This document shows, in pieces, positions 8,786 through 17,228 of a stretch of 59,781 bases of DNA (positions within the stretch are counted from its first letter, which is position 1; every line of letters begins with the position of its first letter). The notes below the pieces were generated by a model, which saw only the letters and a program-made list of their open reading frames with translations, made no database searches and had not been told where the DNA came from. A program made the position numbers and the translations under genes. The DNA is from an uncultured Oscillospiraceae bacterium (GTDB lineage Bacteria; Bacillota; Clostridia; Oscillospirales; Oscillospiraceae). The stretch is taken from the NCBI GenBank assembly GCA_934667815.1, contig CAKUMO010000015.1:1-59781 (forward strand). The letters run 5' to 3'.

Positions 8786-10147
8786 ATGAAGCTGAAAACG
8801 CTGCTGCTTGGAAAAACCTATGCCTTCCGCGACCTCAAGGACGTCCTTGCCAAGGCCAACGAAGAAAAATCCGGCGATAAGCTCGCGGGACTTGCCGCCG
8901 AGAGCGCCGAGGAGCGCGTCGCGGCCAAGGTCGTTTTGTCCGAGGTCTTATTGCAGGAGCTGCGGGAAAACCCTGTCGTTCCCTACGAGGATGACGAGGT
9001 CACGCGCATCATTCAGGACGACCTGAACGAGCGTATTTACGGCGAGATCAAGGGCTGGACGGTCAGCCGCCTGCGCGAATGGCTGCTGGACGAAAATACG
9101 ACCTGTGCACAGATCCGCCGCATTTCGCGCGGCCTGACGAGTGAAATGATCGCCGCCGTTTGCAAGCTCATGAGCAATCTCGACCTCATCACCGCCGCGA
9201 AGAAAATTACCGTCACCGCGCACTGCAACACGACCATCGGTCTGCCCGGCACGCTCTCGTGCCGTTTGCAGCCGAATCATCCGACGGACGACATCGACGG
9301 CATTACCGCATCCCTGCTGGAAGGACTGACCTATGGCGCAGGCGACGCCGTGCTTGGACTGAACCCCGCAGGCGACAGCGCCGAGAGCGTCAAGCGCGTC
9401 TTACAGCGCTTTGAGGAAATCAAGCAAAAGCACGCCATTCCCACGCAGACCTGTGTTCTGGCACACGTCACCACGCAGATGCGTGCGATTGAATCCGGGG
9501 CGCCTGCCGACCTGATCTTCCAGTCCATCGCCGGTTCACAGAAGGGCAACGAAGCCTTTGGCTTCTCCGGCAAGACCCTGGAGGACGCCCGTACGCTTGC
9601 TCTGACACAGGGCACGGCCGAGGGGCCGAACGTGATGTATTTCGAGACCGGCCAAGGCTCCGAGCTTTCCAGCGAGGCGCACCATGGTGCAGATCAGGTC
9701 ACGATGGAGGCCCGCTGCTACGGCTTCGCACGGCGGTATGCGCCGTTTCTGGTCAACACGGTCGTCGGCTTCATCGGCCCGGAATATCTCTATGATGCGC
9801 GTCAGGTCATCCGAGCAGGACTTGAAGATCACTTCATGGGCAAGCTGACCGGCATCCCCATGGGCTGTGACGCCTGCTACACCAACCACATGAAGGCCGA
9901 CCAGAATGACATTGAAAACCTCTCCGTCCTGCTCACGGCGGCGGGCTGCAACTACTTCATGGGCATTCCGCACGGCGACGACGTCATGCTCAACTACCAG
10001 ACGACGGGCTTCCATGAGACTGCGACCCTGCGCGAGGTGTTCGGCCTGACGGCCATCCCGCCCTTCCAGCGCTGGCTGGAGCGTATGGGATTCGTGGAAA
10101 ACGGAAAGCTGACCGCCAAGGCCGGTGACGGCTCCGCACTGCTTTAA
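8786..10147 (+). CDS. eutB: Ethanolamine ammonia-lyase large subunit
   Basis: 453 residues, full length for EutB, a TIM-barrel protein that binds ethanolamine and carries out the radical deamination to acetaldehyde and ammonia together with EutC. Characteristic stretches include TAHCNTTIGLPGTLSCRLQP, NVMYFETGQGSELSS and GIPMGCDACYTNHMKADQND. Preceded by AAGGAGTG at good spacing. The neighbouring eutA, eutC and eutT supply reactivation, the small subunit and the adenosylcobalamin cofactor. Confidence 0.97.
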   Translation: MKLKTLLLGKTYAFRDLKDVLAKANEEKSGDKLAGLAAESAEERVAAKVVLSEVLLQELRENPVVPYEDDEVTRIIQDDLNERIYGEIKGWTVSRLREWLLDENTTCAQIRRISRGLTSEMIAAVCKLMSNLDLITAAKKITVTAHCNTTIGLPGTLSCRLQPNHPTDDIDGITASLLEGLTYGAGDAVLGLNPAGDSAESVKRVLQRFEEIKQKHAIPTQTCVLAHVTTQMRAIESGAPADLIFQSIAGSQKGNEAFGFSGKTLEDARTLALTQGTAEGPNVMYFETGQGSELSSEAHHGADQVTMEARCYGFARRYAPFLVNTVVGFIGPEYLYDARQVIRAGLEDHFMGKLTGIPMGCDACYTNHMKADQNDIENLSVLLTAAGCNYFMGIPHGDDVMLNYQTTGFHETATLREVFGLTAIPPFQRWLERMGFVENGKLTAKAGDGSALL

Positions 10148-10160
10148 GGAGGCGAAGGCA

Positions 10161-11033
10161 TTGAACAAGGAAGAATTACAGGCGCTCGTCGCGCAGATGC
10201 TGAATGAGCTGCACGCCCCTGAGCCGAAACCGGCTGCGCACAAAACGCCGGCGGCGGACTCCGGCATTCTGCCCGACATTGCAGCGATTGATCTGCGGCA
10301 GCAGTATCTGGTCGAGCATCCGCATGACGCGCGTGCCTTTCTCGCCCTGAAGCAAAGAACACCCGCACGCATCGGCCTCGGCCGCGCCGGAACACGCTAT
10401 AAGACGGAGACGCTCCTGCGCTTCCGCGCCGACCACGCCGCCGCGCAGGACAGCGTATTTTCTTTGGTGGACGAGTCGTTTTATAAGAATAACGGTCTCG
10501 TCTTTGTCAAGACCGAGTGCCGCAGCAAGGACGAGTATTTGACGCGGCCCGACCTCGGGCGGCGATTTGACGCAGAAAATCAGGAGATCATCAAAAAGAC
10601 CTGTGCCGGGCAGCGCGTGCTGCTGCTCATCGGGGATGGACTGTCCTCGGCAGCGATCGAGGCCAATGCGCTCGACTGTGCCGCCTCTATCCGTCAGGGT
10701 CTGAAGGCCAACGGGATTGAGGTCGGTCCGTCGCTGTTCATCCAGTTCTGCCGCGTCGGCGCGGGCGACCACATCGGAGACCTGACTGGCTGCGAGCTGG
10801 TGTGCCTGCTCGTGGGCGAGCGCCCGGGGCTGGTGACGAACGAATCCATGTCCGCCTACCTCACCTACAAGCCGCACCGCGGAATCTCGGAATCCAAGCG
10901 CACGGTCGTCTCGAACATTCACCGGCAGGGGGTTCCTGCCGTCGAGGCGGGTGCGCACATCGCCGCGCTCATTGTCCGCATTTTACGGCAAAAGGCCTCC
11001 GGCATTGATCTTGTGCAGGAGGGCAATTCATGA
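10161..11033 (+). CDS. eutC: Ethanolamine ammonia-lyase small subunit (TTG start)
   Basis: 290 residues from a TTG codon at 10161, which lies eight bases after a perfect AAGGAGG; the only earlier ATG in frame (10125) lies inside eutB and has no ribosome site. The N-terminus (M)NKEELQALVAQMLNELHA is an amphipathic helix of the kind that targets enzymes to microcompartments, followed by an Ala/Pro linker. The core has the EutC cobalamin-binding region (RVLLLIGDGLSS, GVGDHIGDLTG-like, KPHRGISESKRTVVSNIH). Overlaps eutL by the ATGA motif. Confidence 0.93.
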   Translation: MNKEELQALVAQMLNELHAPEPKPAAHKTPAADSGILPDIAAIDLRQQYLVEHPHDARAFLALKQRTPARIGLGRAGTRYKTETLLRFRADHAAAQDSVFSLVDESFYKNNGLVFVKTECRSKDEYLTRPDLGRRFDAENQEIIKKTCAGQRVLLLIGDGLSSAAIEANALDCAASIRQGLKANGIEVGPSLFIQFCRVGAGDHIGDLTGCELVCLLVGERPGLVTNESMSAYLTYKPHRGISESKRTVVSNIHRQGVPAVEAGAHIAALIVRILRQKASGIDLVQEGNS

Positions 11034-11704
11034 AGGGCGAACAAATTCCGGTCAAAATTCTCTCGCTGCGCATGATCGCCAACGTCTCTCCCGCGCTGCG
11101 CAGCGCACTGGGACTGGACGCACGGCATCGGGCGCTTGGCCTGATCTCCGCCGACAGCGACGATGCGACCTACCTCGCCCTTGACGAGGCAACCAAGGCT
11201 GCAAACGTGGATGTTGTCTACGCGCGCAGTCTCTATGCCGGTGCAGCCAACGCCACCACGCGTCTGGCGGGCGAGGTCATCGGCATTCTTGGCGGTGAGA
11301 ATCCCTCAGACATTCTGAGCGCACTGCGCAGTGCGCAGGCGTTTCTTTCCGGCAGCGTCGGCTTTCGCAGCGCAGACGAGGCGGGCGGCGTGGTGTATCT
11401 GGCGCACTGCGTGGCAAGCTGCGGCAGCTATCTTGCCTCCGTCGCACACGTTCCCATCGGACAGGCGCTGGCCTATCTCATCGCGCCGCCGGTCGAGGCC
11501 GTGCTGGCGCTGGACGCGGCATTAAAGGTCTCGGATGTGGAGCTTGCGGAATTTTTCGCACCGCCGAGCGAGACGAATTTTGCCGGTGCGCTGCTCACGG
11601 GCACGCAGTCGGCGTGCAAGGCAGCCTGCGACGCCTTTGCCGCGGCGGTCTGCGCCGTCGCAGAGAAACCGATCGAATTGGGAGGATGGAATTATGGAGC
11701 TTGA
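11030..11704 (+). CDS. eutL: Microcompartment shell protein EutL
   Basis: 224 residues, the length of the tandem-BMC-domain trimeric shell protein EutL. Recognisable features are IPVKILSLRMIANVSPALR at the start, DDATYLALDEATKAA, and an internal FLSGSVGFRSADE segment near the start of the second BMC fold. EutL forms trimers with a gated central pore thought to pass larger substrates. It overlaps eutC (4 bases) and eutE (11 bases). Confidence 0.93.
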   Translation: MKGEQIPVKILSLRMIANVSPALRSALGLDARHRALGLISADSDDATYLALDEATKAANVDVVYARSLYAGAANATTRLAGEVIGILGGENPSDILSALRSAQAFLSGSVGFRSADEAGGVVYLAHCVASCGSYLASVAHVPIGQALAYLIAPPVEAVLALDAALKVSDVELAEFFAPPSETNFAGALLTGTQSACKAACDAFAAAVCAVAEKPIELGGWNYGA

Positions 11705-13139
11705 CCGCGACCTTCTCTCGCGTCAGCAGACGCGCCGCTTGATCGAGCGCGCTGCGCAGGCAGCGGAGGAGCTGAAGCATTTTGACCAGACAAAAATCGA
11801 CCGCATCGTCGCGGCAATTGCCGAGGCCGGTGAGAAAAACGCAGAGAATCTCGCACGCATGGCCTGCGAAGAAACCGGCTTCGGCAACGTACCGGATAAA
11901 ACGACCAAAAATCTCTTTGCCTCGCGCCGTGTGTTTGAAGCCGTCAGCGGCATGAAAACCGTCGGCATTCTGCGCGAGGACAGAGAGCGCCGCGTCTGGG
12001 ACGTGGGCGTGCCGGTAGGTGTGATTGCAGGCATCGTTCCCTCGACGAACCCGACCTCGACCGTCCTGTACAAGTCCCTGATCTCGATCAAGGCGGGCAG
12101 TGCCATCGTCTTTTCCCCGCACCCGAACGCGGTCAAGTGTACCGGCGCAGCGGCGGCATTGGCGGCAGAAGCCGCAGAGGCAGCAGGCTGTCCAAAGAGC
12201 GCGATTTCCTGCATCCCCACGCCGACCATGGATGCCGTAAACGAACTGATGCACCACGAAGAAACAAAGCTCATCCTCGCAACGGGCGGCGGCGCAATGG
12301 TCCATGCGGCCTATTCCTCCGGTAAACCCGCCATTGGCGTGGGCGCGGGCAACGGCCCGGCTTATATCCACAAGTCGGCGGACATTCCCAAGGCCGTTTC
12401 CGACATCATCCGCTCGAAAACCTTTGACAACGGAACGGTCTGCGCCTCGGAGCAGAGCGTGATCCTCGAAAGGTGCTGCGCCGACCGTGTGCGGGAGGAA
12501 TTCAAGCAGCGTGGCTGCTATTTCCTGAACACCGAAGAAGCCGCCAAAATCGCAAAGCTCCTGCTGCGCCCAAACGGTACGATGAACCCCAAGGTCGTCG
12601 GCAGAACCGCGCACGAGATTGCCACAATGGCCGGACTTTCCGGCGTGCCGGAAAATACGCCCGTGCTCATCGCACGCGAGACCGAGGCCGGGCCGACGCG
12701 CCCCTATTCGCGCGAAAAGCTCTGCCCGATTCTCGCCTTCTTCATCGAAGAAGACGAGCACACAATCCTCAAGCGTGTCTGTGAGGTTCTCTACGGCGAG
12801 GGTGCAGGACACACCTTTGTCATCCACGCCACGGACGAAGCCGTCATTCGGCGTTTTGCGCTTGAGGTTCCCGTCTCGCGCTTTCTGGTCAACACACCCG
12901 CTTCTCTCGGCGGCATCGGCGCAAGCACGAATCTGTTCCCCGCGCTCACGCTGGGCTGCGGCGCGGTGGGCGGCAGTTCGTCGTCCAACAACATCGGCCC
13001 TCTGGATCTCATCAATCTCCGCCGCGTGGCGTGGGGCGTGCGTGAAATCGGGAAAAGCGGGCAAACTAAGACCGAATCCGCACCGGATCAGGCGCTGATC
13101 GACGCGCTGACGGAAAAAATTCTGCAAAAATTACTGTAA
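11694..13139 (+). CDS. eutE: Acetaldehyde dehydrogenase (CoA-acetylating) EutE
   Basis: 481 residues from the ATG preceded by GGGAGGATGGAA; reading the frame further upstream only shadows eutL. Aldehyde dehydrogenase superfamily fold: GVIAGIVPSTNPTSTVLYK cofactor region, ATGGGAMVHAAYSSGKPAIG, and the catalytic cysteine in FDNGTVCASEQS. It oxidises acetaldehyde with NAD+ and CoA to acetyl-CoA inside the compartment. The N-terminal helix (LLSRQQTRRLIERAAQAAEE) is a plausible encapsulation signal. Confidence 0.95.
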   Translation: MELDRDLLSRQQTRRLIERAAQAAEELKHFDQTKIDRIVAAIAEAGEKNAENLARMACEETGFGNVPDKTTKNLFASRRVFEAVSGMKTVGILREDRERRVWDVGVPVGVIAGIVPSTNPTSTVLYKSLISIKAGSAIVFSPHPNAVKCTGAAAALAAEAAEAAGCPKSAISCIPTPTMDAVNELMHHEETKLILATGGGAMVHAAYSSGKPAIGVGAGNGPAYIHKSADIPKAVSDIIRSKTFDNGTVCASEQSVILERCCADRVREEFKQRGCYFLNTEEAAKIAKLLLRPNGTMNPKVVGRTAHEIATMAGLSGVPENTPVLIARETEAGPTRPYSREKLCPILAFFIEEDEHTILKRVCEVLYGEGAGHTFVIHATDEAVIRRFALEVPVSRFLVNTPASLGGIGASTNLFPALTLGCGAVGGSSSSNNIGPLDLINLRRVAWGVREIGKSGQTKTESAPDQALIDALTEKILQKLL

Positions 13140-13154
13140 TCGGAGGAAACAATC

Positions 13155-13457
13155 ATGGTCAATACAAACGCTCTCGGCATGGTGGAAACGCGCGGCCTCG
13201 TCGCCGCGATCGAAGCTGCGGACGCAATGGTCAAGGCGGCAAACGTCCAGCTCGTCGGTAAGGAGCAGGTTGGCGGCGGCCTTGTGACCGTCATGGTGCG
13301 CGGCGACGTCGGCGCAGTCAAGGCCGCAACAGACGCAGGCGCCGCCGCCGCGGAAAAGGTCGGCGAGCTGATCTCCGTACACGTCATTCCCCGCCCGCAC
13401 ACCGAGGTGGACGTCATTCTTCCCAAGGGGCGCGAGGGCGCCCGGACTGAGGGCTGA
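13155..13457 (+). CDS. eutM: BMC-domain hexameric shell protein EutM
   Basis: 100 residues, a single BMC domain: [20 protein letters not shown] at the start, then [20 protein letters not shown] and the pore-region [21 protein letters not shown]. This is the main hexagonal tile of the shell. Good ribosome site (CGGAGGAA). Its stop codon overlaps the start of the next gene (TGATG). It is the only single-domain hexamer gene in the operon. Confidence 0.95.
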   Translation: MVNTNALGMVETRGLVAAIEAADAMVKAANVQLVGKEQVGGGLVTVMVRGDVGAVKAATDAGAAAAEKVGELISVHVIPRPHTEVDVILPKGREGARTEG

Positions 13458-14155
13458 TGCTGCACACGGAGGAGGCTGTCCGCGCCGCAGTCCGTGTCAA
13501 GGACGGTGCGCGCGTATATTATCTTCCCGAGGGTGACCGTCTCACGCCCTCGGCGCGGGACTGGCTGCGCAGCGAGAACATCCGCATTCTGACGCCGCAG
13601 GACGCGCCTAAGACCTATACAACGCTCTTTGGCGCCACGCTCACGGAAAAGCCGGAGCACATGACGCATCTGCATGGCAACGTGCTGGTGTTTAAGAGTC
13701 ACCCGCGCATCGCGTTCCGCGGCATGATCGACGCGCTCGAGGCCGAGATCCTGCTGTGTCAAAAGACGGCGGAGCGCGAAAGGCACACACAGACCGTCGC
13801 GGATTTACAGGAAATTCTGGATTTTGTCCGCAATCTCATCCGCGCGGACGTGCTGAGCGAACCGGTGCGCAGCCTCAAGCTCTGCGGTCTGGACGCAGAT
13901 GCGCTGCGCGAACACAGCCATCATCCGGAAAAGTACTATGGCCAGCCGCATTTTATGCCGTCGTACACCGACGGTGAAACACTCTTGCAGCTCAACCGCG
14001 TGCGCACGCTGGTACGCCGCACCGAGTTGAGCTGCTACCGTGCCTTTTCGGATCCCGATGGCGCGGTCACGCGTGAGGACATGATCCTTGCGCTCAATCG
14101 GTTGTCAAGCCTCTGCTGGATTCTGATGATCCGTCTGAAGGCCGGACAGCACTGA
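13457..14155 (+). CDS. eutT: Cobalamin adenosyltransferase EutT
   Basis: 232 residues resembling EutT, which adenosylates cob(I)alamin to provide the EutBC cofactor. An N-terminal segment (VYYLPEGDRLTPSARDWLRS) and a helical C-terminal part (MTHLHGNVLVFKSHPRI, GMIDALEAEILLCQ, LQEILDFVRNLIRADV) fit the family. The cysteine-rich metal motif (paired Cys then CxxC) known from the enteric enzyme is not visible; only single cysteines are present near that region. The protein therefore appears to belong to the metal-independent type. Confidence 0.85.
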   Translation: MLHTEEAVRAAVRVKDGARVYYLPEGDRLTPSARDWLRSENIRILTPQDAPKTYTTLFGATLTEKPEHMTHLHGNVLVFKSHPRIAFRGMIDALEAEILLCQKTAERERHTQTVADLQEILDFVRNLIRADVLSEPVRSLKLCGLDADALREHSHHPEKYYGQPHFMPSYTDGETLLQLNRVRTLVRRTELSCYRAFSDPDGAVTREDMILALNRLSSLCWILMIRLKAGQH

Positions 14156-14168
14156 AGGAGGAAGTATC

Positions 14169-14768
14169 ATGGACTCGCAGCGCATCGTGCAGGCACTCAT
14201 GCAGCGTCTTTTCATTGAGCTGGAGGCCTCCGGCCGCCATGTTCACCTGACGCGCGAGGCGGCGTTTACCCTGTTCGGGCACGGCCTGACGGAAAAGCGT
14301 CCGCTTTCGCAGCCGGGGCAGTTTGTCTGCAATGAGCGCGTAAGCCTCGTCACGCCGCGCGGACGGTTTGAAAACGTCGCCGTGCTTGGTCCGGAGCGCA
14401 AGGAATGTCAGGTAGAGCTGTCATTGACGGACTGCGTCGCTCTCGGAGTAAAAGCGCCCGTTCGCCTGAGCGGGCACACGGACGGCACGCCGGGCATCAC
14501 GCTCGAAGCGGGCAATGCACGCCTGCAGCTTTCCACCGGCGTAATCGTCGCACAGCGGCACATTCACATGACCCCGCAGGATGCAGCGCAGCGCGGTGTA
14601 GCCGACGGTCAGGCGGTGCGTCTGCGCGTGTTTACCGCGCGGCCGCTGACTTTTGACGATGTCATCGTGCGCGTCAGCCCGGACTTCCGCACCTTCGCTC
14701 ATCTGGACTACGACGAGGCCAACGCCTGCGGCTTTGTCAAGGGCGACCTGGGGATGCTCGCGCCATGA
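14169..14768 (+). CDS. pduL: Phosphate acyltransferase PduL-type (acetyl-CoA to acetyl phosphate)
   Basis: 199 residues, two beta-barrel halves each with a metal-binding histidine motif: SGRHVHL near residues 21-27 and AQRHIHM near 130. These coordinate the zinc ions of PduL, the microcompartment phosphotransacylase unrelated to Pta. In this operon it would turn EutE's acetyl-CoA into acetyl phosphate and regenerate CoA. The N-terminal helix (MDSQRIVQALMQRLFIELEA) is amphipathic, like known PduL encapsulation peptides. Often called EutD in such clusters. Preceded by AAGGAGGAAG. Confidence 0.92.
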   Translation: MDSQRIVQALMQRLFIELEASGRHVHLTREAAFTLFGHGLTEKRPLSQPGQFVCNERVSLVTPRGRFENVAVLGPERKECQVELSLTDCVALGVKAPVRLSGHTDGTPGITLEAGNARLQLSTGVIVAQRHIHMTPQDAAQRGVADGQAVRLRVFTARPLTFDDVIVRVSPDFRTFAHLDYDEANACGFVKGDLGMLAP

Positions 14769-15232
14769 AGGAAGATCTGATCGAACAGGTCGCCGCCGAG
14801 GTTCTGCGCCGCGCGGCTCCGCAGCGCAGCGCACTGCTGCTCGGCAGACGGCCGGACGCGGATCTGGGCTGGAGCTATGTCCTTTCCGGCGCGTTCGACG
14901 CCGTAATGATCGGGTCGCTGTCGGCAGCGCAGCTTTTGCAGTTTCCGGACGAGGCCAGCGCCGAAGCACTGCTGCTTGGCAAGCCCGTCTATCTCTGGGA
15001 GGACGGCCTCGACTACCGCCGCCACGCCCGTACTGCCAACCGTGCACTGTGGAGCAGACTGCTCGCCGCAGAGCGGCAGCTTCGGCAGCTCGGCGTGCAG
15101 TTTCTGTCCAGCGCAGCCAGCCCGCTGCTGACGGCGGCGGAAATGCGCAAGCTGCTGGCCGCAGGACGCGTGCCAAGCGCCGATTGCCGCATGACGCCGC
15201 TTGCACGCGACATTCTGGAGGGACGCGCATGA
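14765..15232 (+). CDS. Ethanolamine-operon protein of unknown function (155 aa)
   Basis: A 155-residue protein between pduL and eutN, overlapping pduL by four bases and eutN by four. It starts with an amphipathic helix (MKEDLIEQVAAEVLRRAA), followed by a small alpha/beta part (SALLLGRRPD, SGAFDAVMIGSLSAAQL, GKPVYLWEDGLDYR) and a helical end. Position and overall pattern fit the uncharacterised ethanolamine-utilisation family described in clostridial eut loci (TIGR02536-like) or a PduM-like structural factor; I cannot decide. The N-terminal helix suggests it is packed into or attached to the shell. Confidence 0.6.
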   Translation: MKEDLIEQVAAEVLRRAAPQRSALLLGRRPDADLGWSYVLSGAFDAVMIGSLSAAQLLQFPDEASAEALLLGKPVYLWEDGLDYRRHARTANRALWSRLLAAERQLRQLGVQFLSSAASPLLTAAEMRKLLAAGRVPSADCRMTPLARDILEGRA

Positions 15233-15477
15233 TCGCCGGTACCGTGACCGGCTCCGTCTGGGCGACAAAAAAATGTCCCGCGCTCACGGGACAGATTCTT
15301 TTGACCGTACAGGCCGAGGGCAAGCGCTACATCGCCGCCGATCTCGTCGGTGCAGGCGAGGGCGACCGCGTCATTCTCGCCTTCGGGACGGCGGCGCGGC
15401 TGGGTCAGGAAAGTGTTCCCGTTGACGCGGCAATTATTGCGATTTTGGATGAAATGAGGGAAAACCATGTCCGTTGA
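15229..15477 (+). CDS. eutN: Microcompartment vertex protein EutN (CcmL family)
   Basis: 82 residues, the standard length of the pentameric EutN/CcmL vertex protein: MIAGTVTGSVWATKKCPALT, then ILLTVQ, IAADLVGAGEGDRVILAFG and a C-terminal VPVDAAIIAILDE strand-helix. Pentamers cap the corners of the icosahedral shell. Start chosen at the ATG overlapping the previous stop (GCATGA); longer readings in this frame are shadows. Overlaps eutH by 11 bases. Confidence 0.93.
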   Translation: MIAGTVTGSVWATKKCPALTGQILLTVQAEGKRYIAADLVGAGEGDRVILAFGTAARLGQESVPVDAAIIAILDEMRENHVR

Positions 15478-16561
15478 CGCCCTGATTCTCTGGCTGATGG
15501 CCATTTTTGCCTTGCTCGGTGCGCTCGACCGCATCACCGGTGGACACTTCGGACTGGGCAAACAGTTTGAAGAAGGCATTCTGACGCTCGGCTCGCTGGC
15601 GCTGTCCATGCTGGGCATTCTGACCCTAGCGCCGGTGCTCGCGCGGCTGTTAAAGCCCGTTCTCGTGCCGGTTTACGGTCTGCTCGGCGCGGACCCGGCG
15701 ATGTTCGCGGGCACGATTCTTGCCAACGACATGGGCGGCGCGCCGCTGGCGGCTGAGCTTGCCCTCACGCCCGAGGCGGGGCAGTTCGGCGGCCTGATCG
15801 TTGGCTCCATGCTGGGTGCAACGGTCGTTTTCACCATTCCGGTCGCTCTGGGCATTCTTCAGGTGAGCGACCGTCCCGCACTGGCCAAGGGCGTGCTCGC
15901 GGGTCTTGTGACCATTCCCGTCGGTGCACTGGCCGGCGGACTGACGGCCGGCTTCCCAATCGGAATGCTGCTGCGCAATCTTGTTCCCATCGTCCTCTTT
16001 GCGCTGCTCGTCGCGCTTGGCCTCTGGCGCTTCGAGCGGGGTATGATCCGCGGGTTTATCATTTTCGGTAAACTCATCCTCGCAGTCATCACGGTCGGGC
16101 TGGCAGCCTCCGTCTTTCAGGAGCTGACGGGGGTCGTTCTGATTCCCGGCATGGCGCCGGTCTCCGAGGGCATTGAGGTCGTCGCAGGCATCGCCTTCGT
16201 ACTGGCGGGCGCATTCCCACTGGTCTTTGCTCTGACAAAGCTTCTGAAAAAGCCGCTTCTGAAGCTCGGTGGGCTTCTTGGCATCAACGACGTCGCCGCC
16301 GCAGGACTTCTTGCAAGCCTTGCAAACTCCATTCCCATGTTTGGCATGATGAAGGACATGGACGCGCGCGGCAAAATCGTGAACGTGGCCTTTGCCGTCT
16401 CGGCGGCCTTCGTTTTCGGCGACCATCTGGGCTTCACGGCCGGCTACGCGCCGAAGCTGCTTGTGCCCGTCATCGTAGGCAAGCTCGTCGGCGGCATTAC
16501 GGCGGTTCTGGCCGCATTACTTCTGACAAAGGGGAAAAAGCATGGACAAAACGCAGCTTGA
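15467..16561 (+). CDS. eutH: Ethanolamine transporter EutH
   Basis: 364 residues with about ten to eleven membrane segments. EutH signatures include the second helix region DRITGGHFGLGKQFEEG, NDMGGAPLAAELALTPEAGQ and GDHLGFTAGYAPKLLVPVI. It brings ethanolamine into the cell, mainly when the external concentration is low. It overlaps both eutN and eutQ, so its expression is tied to the shell and enzyme genes. Confidence 0.95.
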   Translation: MSVDALILWLMAIFALLGALDRITGGHFGLGKQFEEGILTLGSLALSMLGILTLAPVLARLLKPVLVPVYGLLGADPAMFAGTILANDMGGAPLAAELALTPEAGQFGGLIVGSMLGATVVFTIPVALGILQVSDRPALAKGVLAGLVTIPVGALAGGLTAGFPIGMLLRNLVPIVLFALLVALGLWRFERGMIRGFIIFGKLILAVITVGLAASVFQELTGVVLIPGMAPVSEGIEVVAGIAFVLAGAFPLVFALTKLLKKPLLKLGGLLGINDVAAAGLLASLANSIPMFGMMKDMDARGKIVNVAFAVSAAFVFGDHLGFTAGYAPKLLVPVIVGKLVGGITAVLAALLLTKGKKHGQNAA

Positions 16562-16949
16562 GGCGCTGATCCGTCAGGTTCTGGCGGAAAAGCTCAGTCC
16601 CGTGAAGCATTTCACACCGGAATACCGCATGACGGAATCCGACCGCTTGGACACCGGCAATCCCTCTGATCGCGTCTACACGCACGATCTTCTCACACTT
16701 TCCGACTCACCGCGTCTCGGCCTTGGCCTGATGACAATGGAGCGCTGTGACTTTGCGTGGCACCTCGGCTACGACGAGATCGATTATTTGCTTGACGGTG
16801 AACTGACCATCCGCATGGACGGCCGCGAGGTCACGGCACGCACGGGCGAAGGCGTGTATATCCCGCGCGGCAGCGACATTCGCTTCTGCACGCCCACGCA
16901 CGCCCGCTTTCTCTATGTCACCTACCCCGCAGACTGGCAAAAGCAATAG
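16542..16949 (+). CDS. eutQ: EutQ-like cupin, probable acetate kinase of the microcompartment
   Basis: 135 residues. An N-terminal amphipathic helix (MDKTQLEALIRQVLAEKLS) is followed by a linker and one cupin barrel (FAWHLGYDEIDYLLDGELTI, EGVYIPRGSDI). The conserved His and Glu of the cupin metal site are visible in WHLGYDEIDYLL. EutQ proteins have been reported to act as acetate kinases, which would complete acetyl phosphate to acetate plus ATP. Shorter than enteric EutQ (about 230) because the N-terminal half is only a targeting helix. Last gene of the operon; its stop codon touches the left end of the inverted-repeat element. Confidence 0.85.
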   Translation: MDKTQLEALIRQVLAEKLSPVKHFTPEYRMTESDRLDTGNPSDRVYTHDLLTLSDSPRLGLGLMTMERCDFAWHLGYDEIDYLLDGELTIRMDGREVTARTGEGVYIPRGSDIRFCTPTHARFLYVTYPADWQKQ

Positions 16950-17221
16950 AACACCGGCTCGGATGCAATTCATCCGAGCCAATGCAGCTTGTCAAAAAAG
17001 TCCAAAGGGACTTTTTTGACAAGCTGCCTGCAAAATTGCAAAATCTGAATTTGTATTTCTGATTATTATTTTGCAATTTTGGCCGCTGCGGCGGGTTATT
17101 GAACGCGAAAGGGAACCCTGACGGTTCCCTTTCACTCTTTCCTTCCCTCCGAAACTTTCGGTTGGATCGTTTTTTCGACAGTCTGCACTGGCTCGGATGC
17201 AATTCATCCGAGCCGGTGTTC
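16949..17221. repeat. MITE-like element: terminal inverted repeats enclosing three hairpins
   Basis: A 273-bp block between convergent genes. Its ends are imperfect inverted copies of about 38 bp (16949-16986 and 17184-17221), and each end is itself a hairpin (GGCTCGGATG-N5-CATCCGAGCC). Inside are three more stems: a perfect 20-bp-arm hairpin (16984-17003/17008-17027), a 14-bp-arm pair (17031-17044/17068-17081) and a 10-bp-arm pair (17108-17117/17123-17132). No credible coding sequence lies inside. The pattern fits a miniature inverted-repeat element that now also provides transcription termination for both neighbours. No target duplication could be assigned. Confidence 0.7.
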
Positions 17222-17228
17222 ATTTATT

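Noticed and set aside
16918..17223. Short minus-strand ORFs inside the inverted-repeat element
   Set aside because: They simply translate the hairpins and terminal repeats; no start signal or domain.
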